Counted from the stretch's first letter, positions 16,069 through 24,612 are shown. The stretch: 39,951 nucleotides of DNA from an uncultured Robiginitomaculum sp. (GCA_938015875.1 CALLXE010000010.1:1-39951); one strand, 5' to 3'. Made by a program: numbers and translations. Notes: generated from the sequence alone by a model not told the origin.

Positions 16069-16608
16069 ATGGCCAAGAAACCGAAAAAAGACGCGAAAGC
16101 AAAAGAAACCGCAGAGAGCATCAACATTCCTGACGCAGAAGGCACTGCAGCCGCAGGCGCTGCGCCGGCCCCGTCCGAAGGTCCGCTTTTGCAGATTTTG
16201 GCCCAGTACACCAAAGACGCCAGTTTTGAAAACCCGAACGCACCGGACAGCCTGCGTTCAGGGCAAGACGCGCCCGGCATTGAACTTAATGTTGAGGTCA
16301 AAGGCACGCCGATGGACGACAATACGGCAGAAGTGACAATCATGGTATCTGCTCGCGCGCAGCGTGATGATAAAATCGCCTTTATCTGCGAGCTGGAATA
16401 TTCGGGCCTGTTTGCCTTCGCCAATGTCCCGGCGGACCAAATTCAGGCGCTGATTTTAATTGAGTGCCCGCGTATGCTCTTCCCGTTTGCGCGAAAAATT
16501 ATCGCCGATATGACCCAAGATGGCGGCTTCCCGCCGCTTCTGCTCGAGCCGCTCGATTTCGCCGCGCTTTATCGCCAACAAAACGGCGGCAGCCAAGCGA
16601 TCAACTAA
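16069..16608 (+). CDS. secB: Protein-export chaperone SecB
   Basis: This 179-residue acidic tetrameric chaperone keeps preproteins unfolded and hands them to SecA. The SecB fold is recognisable from the LQILAQYTKDASFENPN segment, the central beta strands, and the conserved ECPRMLFPFARKIIADMT plus GGFPPLLLEPLDFAALY region. It carries an unusually long N-terminal extension (about 40 residues, Lys/Glu- then Ala/Pro-rich) before the conserved domain. It ends in a strong bidirectional terminator and is probably monocistronic. Confidence 0.96.
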   Translation: MAKKPKKDAKAKETAESINIPDAEGTAAAGAAPAPSEGPLLQILAQYTKDASFENPNAPDSLRSGQDAPGIELNVEVKGTPMDDNTAEVTIMVSARAQRDDKIAFICELEYSGLFAFANVPADQIQALILIECPRMLFPFARKIIADMTQDGGFPPLLLEPLDFAALYRQQNGGSQAIN

Positions 16609-16630
16609 GCCGATCAAATTTCAGGTTAAT

Positions 16631-16666
16631 AAAAACCCCACCCGAGAGATCGGTGCGGGGTTTTTT
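16631..16666. terminator. Bidirectional terminator between secB and the small membrane gene
   Basis: An A5-CCCC arm and a GGGG-T6 arm flank an imperfect inner stem and GAGA loop. The U-tract is present in both directions, so it can end secB on the plus strand and the dnaQ-side operon on the minus strand. Confidence 0.85.
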
Positions 16667-16670
16667 GTTT

Positions 16671-16859
16671 TTATGTTTCGGATTTTGAATCAGGCACTTG
16701 CGCAGCTTTCTCGCGCTCTTTTTCTTCGAGGCGCTTTTCAATGGCCTGAAGCCGATCTTTGCGCGCGATACGTTTTTCTTTGGACTTTTTCTGATCGACG
16801 ATCAGGCCAATCAGGATAGCGGCGCTGAAAATCAGGATTAATATTCCGATGATGATCAT
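16671..16859 (-). CDS. Small single-pass membrane protein, hypothetical
   Basis: This 62-residue protein has one hydrophobic helix (residues 2-21, rich in Ile/Leu) followed by a highly charged Lys/Glu/Arg segment likely to form an alpha-helix or coiled coil. I do not recognise a family. It lies 9 bp after dnaQ on the same strand with AGGGGCG before the ATG, and its stop abuts the terminator. That supports it as the last gene of the ppsR-to-dnaQ operon rather than a chance frame. Confidence 0.6.
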   Translation of the reverse strand: MIIIGILILIFSAAILIGLIVDQKKSKEKRIARKDRLQAIEKRLEEKEREKAAQVPDSKSET

Positions 16860-16868
16860 AAAGCGCCC

Positions 16869-17576
16869 CTAGCCGTATTTATTCCAAATTGCGCCCTCAC
16901 CCAATTTTGCGACAAAGTCTGCATGGGCCGCCGTTTCGCTGTTGCTGAGTAATGACGCCAAAGGCGCGGGCCGCTGCGCAGCGGCCGGCCGGCCGGCAAT
17001 TTCAACCGCTTTTGCCGCGCCAAAGTCCAATTTATGCGCGCGGCCGCCTTTCAGCTCCAAATATACATCGGCAAGAAGCTCACTATCGATGACGGCCCCA
17101 TGATTAACCCGGCCGGCGAGCGAGATCCCAAACCGTTTACACAGCGCGTCCAGTGACGCCGGGGAGCCGGGGAATTTTTCGCGGGCAATTTTCAACGTAT
17201 CAATGAACCGCTTAGCCGGCAGGCGCTCAAAACCGGCCCGCTCCATTTCCGCATTAACAAAGTTACGGTCAAAGTCTGCATTATGAGCAATGAGCGGGCT
17301 GTCACCGATAAAGTCGAGAAACTTTTGCGCAATAGCCGGAAAGCGCGGCGCGCCAACCTCTTCAAGCATTTTGATCGTAATCCCGGTAATCTGCGTCACC
17401 TTTTCGCTGATGTCGCGGTCAGGATGGCAATAGGTATGAAAGCTCCGGCCGGTGGGCAGAAGGTCAATGAGCTCAATCGCGCCGACTTCAGTGATGCGGT
17501 CATCCCCCCAAGCATCAAAACCGGTGGTTTCCGTATCAAAAACAATCTCGCGATGCCCCGTTATTTCCCCGTCCAT
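16869..17576 (-). CDS. dnaQ: DNA polymerase III epsilon subunit (3'-5' exonuclease)
   Basis: This 235-residue proofreading exonuclease of the replicative polymerase belongs to the DEDDh type. D14 and E16 are in FDTETTG, D101/D103 in HNADFDRNF, and H159 with D164 in NHGAVIDSELLAD. The C-terminal tail, which binds the polymerase alpha subunit in this family, is about 50 residues long. Its ATG overlaps the coaE stop by 1 nt (TAATG), so translation is coupled. Its position near the origin is conserved in alphaproteobacteria. Confidence 0.95.
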   Translation of the reverse strand: MDGEITGHREIVFDTETTGFDAWGDDRITEVGAIELIDLLPTGRSFHTYCHPDRDISEKVTQITGITIKMLEEVGAPRFPAIAQKFLDFIGDSPLIAHNADFDRNFVNAEMERAGFERLPAKRFIDTLKIAREKFPGSPASLDALCKRFGISLAGRVNHGAVIDSELLADVYLELKGGRAHKLDFGAAKAVEIAGRPAAAQRPAPLASLLSNSETAAHADFVAKLGEGAIWNKYG

Positions 17577-18169
17577 TATGCGCGCTCCTCTAAGGCTTTC
17601 ATAATTATCTGCACCTGTTCGCGCGCCGTTTCCAGACCCGAGCCTGAGTTAACCACAAAATCCGCGCGGGCCCGCTTTTCTGCGTCAGGCATTTGCCGCG
17701 AGAGGATAAATTCAAATTTCTCCGGGCTCATGCCGGGCCGGGCCAAAACCCTGCGGCGCTGCACATCCGCCGGAGCGGATACAACAATCACCACGTCAAC
17801 TTTATCCTCGCCCCCTGTTTCGAGCAATATCGGCATATCAAAAACAAACACCTTTACGCCGTCTGCTTTGGCTTTTTTAACAGCAGCCTTTCGGCACGCC
17901 TCAACCATAGGGTGGACAAAGCTTTCCAGAACTTTGAGCTGGAGCGGATCCTTACGAACAATCACGGACAACTTTGCGCGGTCCACCGCACCGTCAGTAA
18001 TGGCCTCCGGTAAACCGGCCTGAATGATGGGGACGGCGGCCCCGCCTTTGGCATAAAGGGCATGAACGGCTGCGTCGGCGTCAAAGACGGCCGCGCCGGC
18101 CGCTTTGAACATAGCGGCGGTGGTCGATTTCCCCATACCCACAGACCCTGTCAATCCGGCAATAATCAT
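17576..18169 (-). CDS. coaE: Dephospho-CoA kinase
   Basis: This 197-residue enzyme performs the last step of coenzyme A synthesis, phosphorylating the 3' hydroxyl of dephospho-CoA with ATP. The P-loop GSVGMGKS is at residues 8-15. The substrate-domain segments FVHPMVE and FVFDMPILLETG are as expected for CoaE. It overlaps the aroE stop by 4 nt and dnaQ by 1 nt in a tightly packed operon. Confidence 0.95.
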   Translation of the reverse strand: MIIAGLTGSVGMGKSTTAAMFKAAGAAVFDADAAVHALYAKGGAAVPIIQAGLPEAITDGAVDRAKLSVIVRKDPLQLKVLESFVHPMVEACRKAAVKKAKADGVKVFVFDMPILLETGGEDKVDVVIVVSAPADVQRRRVLARPGMSPEKFEFILSRQMPDAEKRARADFVVNSGSGLETAREQVQIIMKALEERA

Positions 18170-19014
18170 GCGCCGGTCAGATGTCTTATCAGCAAAGACG
18201 CCGGGTCTGCATCGGCCGGCGGCGCAACCCCAAAGAATGCCTTAAAACTTGGCCGGGCCTGCGCGATCAACATATCAAGACCGCCGATCGTGCTCAGCCC
18301 CCGCGCGGCAGCCTGCTTTAACAATTTCGTCTCAATCGGATTATAAACCAGATCGTAAACCCAGGCGTCATTATCTGCCCCGGCCAGAGATATATCCAGC
18401 TCGGGCTTGCCCGCCATACCGGCAACAGTTGCATTGATAATCAGGCCCGCGCCCTTAAGAGCTTTATTACGCTCTGCCCAAGGCAGTGCATACAAGCTGG
18501 GAATATCAATCGATTCAACAAGGGTCTGCGCTGTTTCATCCGTGCGATTGACGATCCGGATTTCCGGAATTCCCAGCGCAATTAAAGCGCCGATAACGGC
18601 TCGGGACGCGCCACCTGCTCCGATTAAAACAGCCGGGCGACGACTGATTTTATCATGAGGGGCGCGGGCCAAAAGCGGGGCCGCAAAACCCTCCATATCA
18701 GTATTATGCCCGATAAGTTTTCCGCCGCGTACATAAAGACAGTTCGACACACCCAATTTTTCAGCGTCCGCCGTCAGCGCATCTGCCGCTTCCCATGCAA
18801 TTCGCTTAAGGGGCGCAGTAACGTTAACGCCGGCAAGGCTGGTCCGCTTAAGGCTTTGAAAGGCGTAAAGCGCTTCGTCCGGCCGCACTGCAAAGGGAAT
18901 ATAGGCGCCGTTTATCCCGGCGGCTTTCAACCAAAACATATGCAGCATAGGCGAGAGCGATTGATGGATAGGCCAACCGGTGACGCCGGCAATTTTGGCG
19001 ACAGGCCCGGTCAT
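18166..19014 (-). CDS. aroE: Shikimate dehydrogenase (NADP+)
   Basis: This 282-residue enzyme reduces 3-dehydroshikimate to shikimate in aromatic amino acid synthesis. The substrate-binding SLSP motif (about 19-22), catalytic K70 in GVNVTAPLK and D106 in GHNTDMEGF are present, with the NADP-binding GAGGAS loop at 132-137. It overlaps maf and coaE by 4 nt on each side. There is no sign of truncation. Confidence 0.96.
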   Translation of the reverse strand: MTGPVAKIAGVTGWPIHQSLSPMLHMFWLKAAGINGAYIPFAVRPDEALYAFQSLKRTSLAGVNVTAPLKRIAWEAADALTADAEKLGVSNCLYVRGGKLIGHNTDMEGFAAPLLARAPHDKISRRPAVLIGAGGASRAVIGALIALGIPEIRIVNRTDETAQTLVESIDIPSLYALPWAERNKALKGAGLIINATVAGMAGKPELDISLAGADNDAWVYDLVYNPIETKLLKQAAARGLSTIGGLDMLIAQARPSFKAFFGVAPPADADPASLLIRHLTGA

Positions 19015-19607
19015 GATGTTATCGCTCCGCGCAGGCGCAAATAGTCCAAAACCGGAAGAAGCGATAAACCCAGAATTGAGAAAAAATCACCCTGTACATG
19101 GGAGAAAAGCTGCGCCCCGCGGCCTTCAAATTTGTACCCCCCTACGGAGGTCAAAAGACCCTCCCCTTCTGCTTCCAAATATCCATCCAGAAAATCTTTT
19201 GTAAACTCGCGGACATGAAGCACAGTCTTGGACGCATGCCGCCAGACCGGCGAGCCGTTTTCAGAAATAACAACCGCGCCAATAAGGCTGTGTGATTTTC
19301 CCCGCATATCCCAAAGCCGGGCGCGAGCCTCCTCCATATCTTTAGGTTTATCGAAAATCTGCCCATCCATTTCCATAATCTGATCTGACCCGATCACTAA
19401 GCCCGGCATTAAGCGGCTGACACGCAGGGACTTCGCTTCCGCCAAGGCATCCGCAATGTCACGGGGTTTTGCGCCGTCTGCCAAGAGGCCTGCTTTGATA
19501 GCAGCCTCATCAACAGGTTTAACAACGACGTCGTAATTAAGGCCGGCGCCATCCAGTATTTGGCGGCGTATTGCACTGCCGGAGGCTAATATGATCGGGT
19601 ATGACAT
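19011..19607 (-). CDS. maf: Maf-family nucleotide pyrophosphatase
   Basis: This 198-residue protein has the Maf signatures: an N-terminal LASGSAIRRQIL substrate loop and the acidic GSDQIMEMDG segment (D75), followed by FDKP. The SDQ form rather than ADT is typical of the YceF branch, which prefers m7GTP, although substrate preference is an inference. It hydrolyses modified nucleoside triphosphates to monophosphates and pyrophosphate. It abuts the ppsR stop with no spacing and overlaps aroE by 4 nt. Confidence 0.92.
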   Translation of the reverse strand: MSYPIILASGSAIRRQILDGAGLNYDVVVKPVDEAAIKAGLLADGAKPRDIADALAEAKSLRVSRLMPGLVIGSDQIMEMDGQIFDKPKDMEEARARLWDMRGKSHSLIGAVVISENGSPVWRHASKTVLHVREFTKDFLDGYLEAEGEGLLTSVGGYKFEGRGAQLFSHVQGDFFSILGLSLLPVLDYLRLRGAITS

Positions 19608-20438
19608 TTAGTGTTTACGTTCCTGATAAAGATTAAGGATGCGCGCCGATGTTTCCTCAATGGAGCGCCGTGTAATATCAACGGTTCGCCAGCCATGACG
19701 GGCAAACAAACGGCGTGATTTCAGCATTTCTGCTTCGACATTAGCTTGATCCGCATAGGCGTGGCTATTATTGGCACTGAGACTGGAGAGACGCGCTTCA
19801 CGAATTTCCGCAATGCGCTCCGGTTTAGCCACAAGACCGATAATCATTGGTTTTTTATACTCGGTCACCACGCCGGGCAGTTCAACATTTGGTACAAGCG
19901 GTATGTTTCCGGCCTTAATGCCACGATTGGCCAGATAAATACAGGTCGGCGTTTTTGATGTACGCGATACGCCGAGTAGAATTATATCGGCATCTTTTAA
20001 TCCGTCTACATTTTGTCCGTCATCATGGGCCATCGCAAAATCAAGCGCTTCAATGCGGTTATAATATTCGGCGTCCAAATGCCGCTGTGCTCCGACTTCA
20101 CTGCTCATGGGCGCCCCAAGATAGCGGCCCAATGTTGCGAGTGTAGGATCAAGTATAGAAACAGCCTGAAGATTAAGCTCTGCGCAGCGCGTTTCAAGCA
20201 TGCGGCGACGGTCTGAATTAACGATCGTATAGAGAACAATTCCGGGACGGGATTCTACTTGTTCTAAAACCCGCTCCATTTGTGCTTCACTGCGCACCAA
20301 TGCATGTAAATGCTCCAGCGCAGTTGCATGGGCATATTGCGCGCAAGACGCCTTCATAACGTTGACTAAGGTCTCCCCGGTTGAATCAGAGACCAAATGA
20401 ACATGGAAATATATGGAAGCTTTACGCGAAGCGGTCAC
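19608..20438 (-). CDS. ppsR: Pyruvate,phosphate dikinase / PEP synthase regulator (DUF299)
   Basis: This 276-residue bifunctional kinase/pyrophosphorylase reversibly phosphorylates a threonine of PPDK or PEP synthase in an ADP/Pi-dependent way. Family motifs are HLVSDSTGETL near the N-terminus and the P-loop-like GVSRTSKTP at 156-164. The start is GTG at 20438 with GAAAGG just upstream. It is the first gene left of the putative origin and leads the maf-aroE-coaE-dnaQ operon. This matches the DUF299/RP001 gene that borders the Caulobacter and Rickettsia origins. Confidence 0.93.
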   Translation of the reverse strand: MTASRKASIYFHVHLVSDSTGETLVNVMKASCAQYAHATALEHLHALVRSEAQMERVLEQVESRPGIVLYTIVNSDRRRMLETRCAELNLQAVSILDPTLATLGRYLGAPMSSEVGAQRHLDAEYYNRIEALDFAMAHDDGQNVDGLKDADIILLGVSRTSKTPTCIYLANRGIKAGNIPLVPNVELPGVVTEYKKPMIIGLVAKPERIAEIREARLSSLSANNSHAYADQANVEAEMLKSRRLFARHGWRTVDITRRSIEETSARILNLYQERKH

Positions 20439-20574
20439 AATAGCCTTTCAGTGTATGGCTTTATAAATAACCGCACAGTCATGCACACGCAATCACGGAA
20501 ATGACCCTTCTCTGTGTCAAACACATATAAAACGACCGTTAACCCTTTATTTACACACAGAGGGCGCTTTGCTT

Positions 20575-20583
20575 TGTGCATAA
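20575..20583 (-). promoter_or_regulatory. DnaA box candidate TTATGCACA
   Basis: Read on the minus strand this is TTATGCACA, which fits the relaxed consensus TTWTNCACA exactly. It lies within the putative origin. Confidence 0.55.
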
Positions 20584-20616
20584 GCGAAATTACGGGGATA
20601 ATTTTTTATCCTGAAT

Positions 20617-20625
20617 CTATCCACA
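20617..20625 (+). promoter_or_regulatory. DnaA box candidate CTATCCACA
   Basis: CTATCCACA differs from the strong consensus TTATCCACA only at the first base. It overlaps the last base of a GAATC methylation site at 20613-20617, so adenine methylation could affect DnaA access. Confidence 0.55.
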
Positions 20626-20669
20626 AATCTATACAGTCAAACTGAATGTAAAAATCGGCTCACTGCATT

Positions 20670-20678
20670 TTATTCACA
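20670..20678 (+). promoter_or_regulatory. DnaA box candidate TTATTCACA
   Basis: TTATTCACA fits TTWTNCACA exactly and differs from TTATCCACA at one base. It is the rightmost clear box in the putative origin, about 50 bp left of the CtrA-like site. Confidence 0.55.
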
Positions 20679-20728
20679 TAACTGTGATTTGGGAGTCTTA
20701 TCAGCGGGCATAAGGCAAAGGGGGCAAA

Positions 20729-20743
20729 TTAAACCTTTCTTAA
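20729..20743. promoter_or_regulatory. Candidate CtrA-binding site inside the origin
   Basis: TTAA-ACCTTTC-TTAA is a perfect TTAA-N7-TTAA. A third TTAA follows at 20750-20753, giving an overlapping array. The sequence GTTAACCC occurs at 20538-20545 and again at 20749-20756. In Caulobacter, CtrA represses initiation by binding such sites in the origin, so the same control is plausible here. Confidence 0.55.
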
Positions 20744-20860
20744 GATAAGTTAACCCGGCAAAGAAGTTGCGCACAAAGTCACAGGGCCTACTACTTTCAC
20801 TTCCTATATATATCTAATAAGAAAAACCCACTCATAGCCAATTGCGCTTAAGGATAAGAT

Positions 20861-21886
20861 TTGACCCGGCCATTATTAAAAGCTTTGCAAGGTGAAAAAA
20901 CCAAGTCTCCGCCTATTTGGATGATGCGGCAAGCAGGACGACATCTGCCTGAATATTTAGAGCTCAGATCCAAGGCAGAAAATTTTATTGATTTTTGTAT
21001 GCGTCCGGACATGGCCGCAGAAGCGACGCTGCAACCGATACGGCGTTATAATATGGACGGCGCTATTCTGTTTGCGGACATATTGTTGATTCCAATGGGA
21101 CTTGGACGCAATGTAAAGTTTGAAAAAGGTGTCGGCCCAATTTTAGATCCGATAGACCCCGGTGAGGTTAAGGCTCTTGCCCTTGAAGGCTGCGCGGATC
21201 GATTGTCAAATATATATGAAACTGTCGCCAGAGTCAGCGAAGCCTTGCCTGATCATACGACCTTAATTGGATTTGCAGGCGGGCCGTGGACGGTTGCGAC
21301 TTATATGATTGAAGGTAAAGGGACGCCGACCAAAGAAGGGGCCAAACGATTTGCTTATGCCAATCCTGATGTAATGGGACGTTTGCTCTGTACTCTAGCT
21401 GATGCGAGCGCAGATTATTTGATTCGCCAAGCTCAGGCCGGTGCGCAAGTGCTGAAGATATTTGAAAGCTGGGCAGAGGGTTTGTCGCCGTATCAGTTTG
21501 AGCATTATGTTATCAGGCCGACGAAGCGAATTATTAAGCGGATCAGAGCGGCGGGTATAGACTGCCCTATAATGGGTTTTCCGCGCGGGGCGGGATTTAA
21601 TGCTGTTACCTACGCTCATGAAACAGGCATTGGAGCCATGGCGGTTGGCACTGATACGTCTATAGCCGCGCTGAGAGCTCATCTGCCAAAGGACATGCCG
21701 CTGCAGGGAAATTTGGATCCGTTGCTGTTGCGTATGGGCGGTGAGGCTTTGATGGCAGGTATTGAGCGGGTTATGGCAGATGCTAAGAGTGGTCCCCATA
21801 TATTTAACTTGGGGCATGGCGTATCGCCTGATGTTTCTATTGATAGTGTTCATGCTGTCATTAATGCTGTCAGAGGGCAAAACTAA
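20861..21886 (+). CDS. hemE: Uroporphyrinogen III decarboxylase
   Basis: This 341-residue enzyme converts uroporphyrinogen III to coproporphyrinogen III by four decarboxylations in heme synthesis. The N-terminal WMMRQAGRHLPEY motif (substrate-binding Arg residues) and D73 in ILFADILLIP, which coordinates the pyrrole nitrogens, are present. The start is TTG at 20861, with TTAAGGA centred about 9 nt upstream; the next ATG lies inside the conserved motif and is not acceptable. It borders the origin on the right and overlaps hemJ by 1 nt. Confidence 0.95.
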   Translation: MTRPLLKALQGEKTKSPPIWMMRQAGRHLPEYLELRSKAENFIDFCMRPDMAAEATLQPIRRYNMDGAILFADILLIPMGLGRNVKFEKGVGPILDPIDPGEVKALALEGCADRLSNIYETVARVSEALPDHTTLIGFAGGPWTVATYMIEGKGTPTKEGAKRFAYANPDVMGRLLCTLADASADYLIRQAQAGAQVLKIFESWAEGLSPYQFEHYVIRPTKRIIKRIRAAGIDCPIMGFPRGAGFNAVTYAHETGIGAMAVGTDTSIAALRAHLPKDMPLQGNLDPLLLRMGGEALMAGIERVMADAKSGPHIFNLGHGVSPDVSIDSVHAVINAVRGQN

Positions 21887-22320
21887 TGGATTTTTACAGT
21901 TGGGGTAAAGCGCTGCATCTGATTGCTGTCATCTTCTGGATGGCTGGCCTTTTATATTTGCCGCGTCTTTATGTTTATCACAGCAGTGCTGAACCCGGCG
22001 GTGAACTCGAAGCTGCTTTGCTGAATCAAGAGCGGCGTCTTCTAAAGATCATTATGAACCCTGCTATGCTTGTTGCATTTGTCTTGGGGCTTTATTTAGT
22101 CGGCATTAATGTTGCGATGGGAAGTCTTGGCTTATGGCTCATTATTAAGCTTATTTTGGTTTTCGGCTTAATGGGTTACCATATGGTTATGGCCGGTGAC
22201 CGGAAAAAGTTTGAGCGGGGTGAACGGCCCAGAAATGAGAAAACATACCGTATCCTCAATGAAATTCCGCCCTTTGTAATTGTCGCGGTTGTTATTATGG
22301 CGATTGTAAAACCGTTTTAG
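21886..22320 (+). CDS. hemJ: Protoporphyrinogen IX oxidase HemJ
   Basis: This 144-residue integral membrane protein has about four helices. The N-terminal GKALHLIAVIFWMAGLLYLP segment, with the essential H11, is the HemJ signature. It oxidises protoporphyrinogen IX to protoporphyrin IX, replacing HemG/HemY in most alphaproteobacteria, and may bind heme itself. Its ATG overlaps the hemE stop (TAATG), so the two heme genes are translationally coupled. Confidence 0.93.
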   Translation: MDFYSWGKALHLIAVIFWMAGLLYLPRLYVYHSSAEPGGELEAALLNQERRLLKIIMNPAMLVAFVLGLYLVGINVAMGSLGLWLIIKLILVFGLMGYHMVMAGDRKKFERGERPRNEKTYRILNEIPPFVIVAVVIMAIVKPF

Positions 22321-22450
22321 AGACTTGACCCTCGCTGAAATCGGTTTAATAGCGTGATGTAGCCTGTTCTTGGCTGCACTTTCCCTGCCCTGTCGTTTTA
22401 TGTCTGTTTGATTTTTGCGATGTGCGGCATTTCATATAAAATGAGTATTT

Positions 22451-23770
22451 ATGAACGACCCAAAGCCCACCCCTATTGTTATTGATCCTGCGGTTATCGA
22501 CGCTCTTGAGGTTATCAGTCTTGAAGAATTAAAAGCGAAAAAGCCTGCTGAGCTTATTGCGTTTGCTGAAGCTGTCGGCCTCGAAAATGCAGGTAATATG
22601 CGTAAGCAAGACATCTATTTTGATGTTTTGAAAGACCTGGCTGAAGATGATGTAAAGATACACGGGAGCGGCGTTCTTGAAGTTTTGCAGGATGGCTTTG
22701 GCTTTTTGCGGGCGCCGGAATCTAATTATCTGCCGGGCCCTGATGATATTTACGTCAGCCCGAAACAAATTCGGTCTTTTGGCATGCGAACCGGAGATAC
22801 CATTTCCGGCGAAATTCGCAGTCCGCGTGAAGGTGAGCATTATTTTGCCTTGACCAGTGTAATCTCACAAAATTTCGGGACAACTGAGCAAGCAAAAAAT
22901 AAAGTTCACTTTGATAATCTGACGCCACTTTATCCTGAGCAGCGTATGATTATGGAACTGGACGATCCGGCCGCTAAAGATCGTTCCGGCCGAATTATCG
23001 ATATTGTTGCGCCGATCGGTAAAGGGCAGCGGGCCTTGATTGTTGCGCCGCCGCGTACGGGTAAAACGGTCCTGTTGCAAAATATCGCCCATTCAATTGA
23101 GATGAATCATCCGGAAGTCTATGTCTTGGTGCTGCTTATTGATGAGCGTCCCGAAGAAGTGACGGATATGCAGCGAAGCGTAAAAGGCGAAGTTGTCAGC
23201 TCTACTTTTGATGAACCTGCGACGCGTCACGTACAAGTGGCCGAAATGGTTATTCAGAAAGCAAAGCGCCTGACCGAGCATGGTAAAGACGTCGTTATTT
23301 TACTCGATTCTATTACGCGTCTGGGCCGGGCTTATAACACGGTTGTGCCAAGCTCCGGTAAAGTGCTGACCGGTGGTGTTGACGCTAATGCCTTGCAACG
23401 GCCGAAGCGCTTTTTCGGTGCCGCCCGTAATATCGAAGAAGGCGGAAGTCTGACGATTATCGCGACCGCCTTGATTGATACGGGCTCGCGTATGGATGAG
23501 GTTATCTTCGAAGAATTTAAAGGTACGGGTAATTGCGAGATTGTTTTGGATCGTAAGGTTGCCGATAAACGCATTTTCCCTGCGATTGATGTGACGAAAT
23601 CCGGCACGCGTAAAGAAGAGCTTTTAGTCTCGCCTGTTGATTTGCAGAAAACCTATGTTTTGCGCCGTATTCTCAATCCTATGGGGACAATGGACGCGAT
23701 TGATTTTCTGATTTCGAAACTTAAAGACACGAAATCTAATGAAGAGTTTTTCGACAGTATGAACACTTAA
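22451..23770 (+). CDS. rho: Transcription termination factor Rho
   Basis: This 439-residue hexameric RNA helicase terminates transcription. The N-terminal helical domain is followed by the RNA-binding cold-shock domain (about 70-145, with [16 protein letters not shown]). The ATPase domain has Walker A APPRTGKT at 199-206 and Walker [14 protein letters not shown]. The 130-bp leader between hemJ and rho has a TTGACC near 22325 that could be a -35 element, but its -10 element is poor. The stop interlocks with that of the convergent lipoprotein gene at 23767-23770. Confidence 0.97.
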   Translation: MNDPKPTPIVIDPAVIDALEVISLEELKAKKPAELIAFAEAVGLENAGNMRKQDIYFDVLKDLAEDDVKIHGSGVLEVLQDGFGFLRAPESNYLPGPDDIYVSPKQIRSFGMRTGDTISGEIRSPREGEHYFALTSVISQNFGTTEQAKNKVHFDNLTPLYPEQRMIMELDDPAAKDRSGRIIDIVAPIGKGQRALIVAPPRTGKTVLLQNIAHSIEMNHPEVYVLVLLIDERPEEVTDMQRSVKGEVVSSTFDEPATRHVQVAEMVIQKAKRLTEHGKDVVILLDSITRLGRAYNTVVPSSGKVLTGGVDANALQRPKRFFGAARNIEEGGSLTIIATALIDTGSRMDEVIFEEFKGTGNCEIVLDRKVADKRIFPAIDVTKSGTRKEELLVSPVDLQKTYVLRRILNPMGTMDAIDFLISKLKDTKSNEEFFDSMNT

Positions 23771-24612
23771 AATTTACAGCTTGCAATACGTTTGCGGTCT
23801 GTGGTTTTGATCCCGGATACGGTTTTTGCTTCAGACGGGAAATCTGACACTAATATAGAAAGGGCAGAGTAATCTGCCCTTTTTGCATATTTAGGGGACA
23901 TCATTCCGTAGGCTGTAAAATATCCGGTTTTTGATATCGGAGGCTTGTATGTCTTGGTGCCGAGCCATTGCAGCCGTGTCTTGCCCTTTGGTCCCGAAAT
24001 CAGCATTGTCTGACCGGTTATTCGCCGAGAGAGGCCCCGCAGATAATCGGCCTGCTTATCTGAATAAGCTATGAGGATGACATGTTGCGTCATGCCGGCA
24101 TCTTTGATGGCCTTTATAATATCACCGGCATTTGCAGAGGATTTGAAATCAAGCTCCAGATAAAAGTCCTTATCTGCCCAGTTCAGAACACGTTCTAACG
24201 TCGCGAGGCGTTCTGACATCGGGGAGCCTTTTCGTGTTTTCAGTAAAAACTTTTGCGCGTCTTCCCACCGCGTGGCAGCAACGATACCTTTGCCGGTTGT
24301 CGTATCGTCCCACACGCCGTCATGATGCAGAATATGCGCGCCGTCTTTCAGGCGGGCTACGTCAATCTCAGCGATAACAAACCCTGCTGACCTGAGTGAT
24401 TTCAGTGATGATAGCGCATTTTCAGGGTGGCGTTTTAATTTGTCCCGCCCTCTGTGAGCAGCGATAATCGGGCCGGAATTTTGGAGACATTCAAGAGCCA
24501 TGCTTATTGGCGGTAAACCGTTCTCACCAATGAAAGTTTTGGTCTCTCTGGGCGACGGATTTTGACAGCCCGTAAAGGTAAATATGCCAATAAGTAAAAG
24601 TCTGCGGAACAT
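23767..24612 (-). CDS. Lipoprotein glycerophosphodiester phosphodiesterase
   Basis: This GDPD-family enzyme hydrolyses glycerophosphodiesters to glycerol-3-phosphate and an alcohol. The active-site stretches are visible: AAHRG with a following HPENA, an acidic EIDV pair, and [10 protein letters not shown]. With the start at 24612 it is 281 residues and begins with a lipoprotein signal (lipobox FTGC), so it acts in the periplasm or at the outer membrane. An AGAGG ribosome binding site supports this start. An upstream in-frame ATG at 24708 would run into mnmE and bury the signal peptide. It interrupts an otherwise co-directional rho-mnmE series. Confidence 0.87.
   Translation of the reverse strand: MFRRLLLIGIFTFTGCQNPSPRETKTFIGENGLPPISMALECLQNSGPIIAAHRGRDKLKRHPENALSSLKSLRSAGFVIAEIDVARLKDGAHILHHDGVWDDTTTGKGIVAATRWEDAQKFLLKTRKGSPMSERLATLERVLNWADKDFYLELDFKSSANAGDIIKAIKDAGMTQHVILIAYSDKQADYLRGLSRRITGQTMLISGPKGKTRLQWLGTKTYKPPISKTGYFTAYGMMSPKYAKRADYSALSILVSDFPSEAKTVSGIKTTDRKRIASCKF

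Larger units (their letters stand above)
20439..20860. other. oriC: Putative chromosomal replication origin (oriC)
   Basis: This is the only gene-free stretch longer than 300 bp in the window. It lies between divergent ppsR and hemE, the place of the origin in Caulobacter and Rickettsia. It contains DnaA-box-like 9-mers at 20575-20583, 20617-20625 and 20670-20678, plus weaker ones at 20479-20487 and 20547-20555. It also has a CtrA-type TTAA-N7-TTAA at 20729-20743, GANTC methylation sites at 20613 and 20693, a GGATAA-TTTT-TTATCC inverted repeat at 20596-20611 and an AT-rich run at about 20804-20826. The inverted repeat TGTGT-CAA-ACACA is at 20513-20525. The hemE and ppsR promoters must also lie here. 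The origin call rests on synteny plus motifs, not on a measured start site. Confidence 0.82.

Noticed and set aside
22325-22350. Sigma-70 promoter for rho (TTGACC then TTTAAT/TAATAG)
   Set aside because: The -35 is good but the -10 candidates have either a 14-bp spacer or only three of six matches, too weak to list as a feature.
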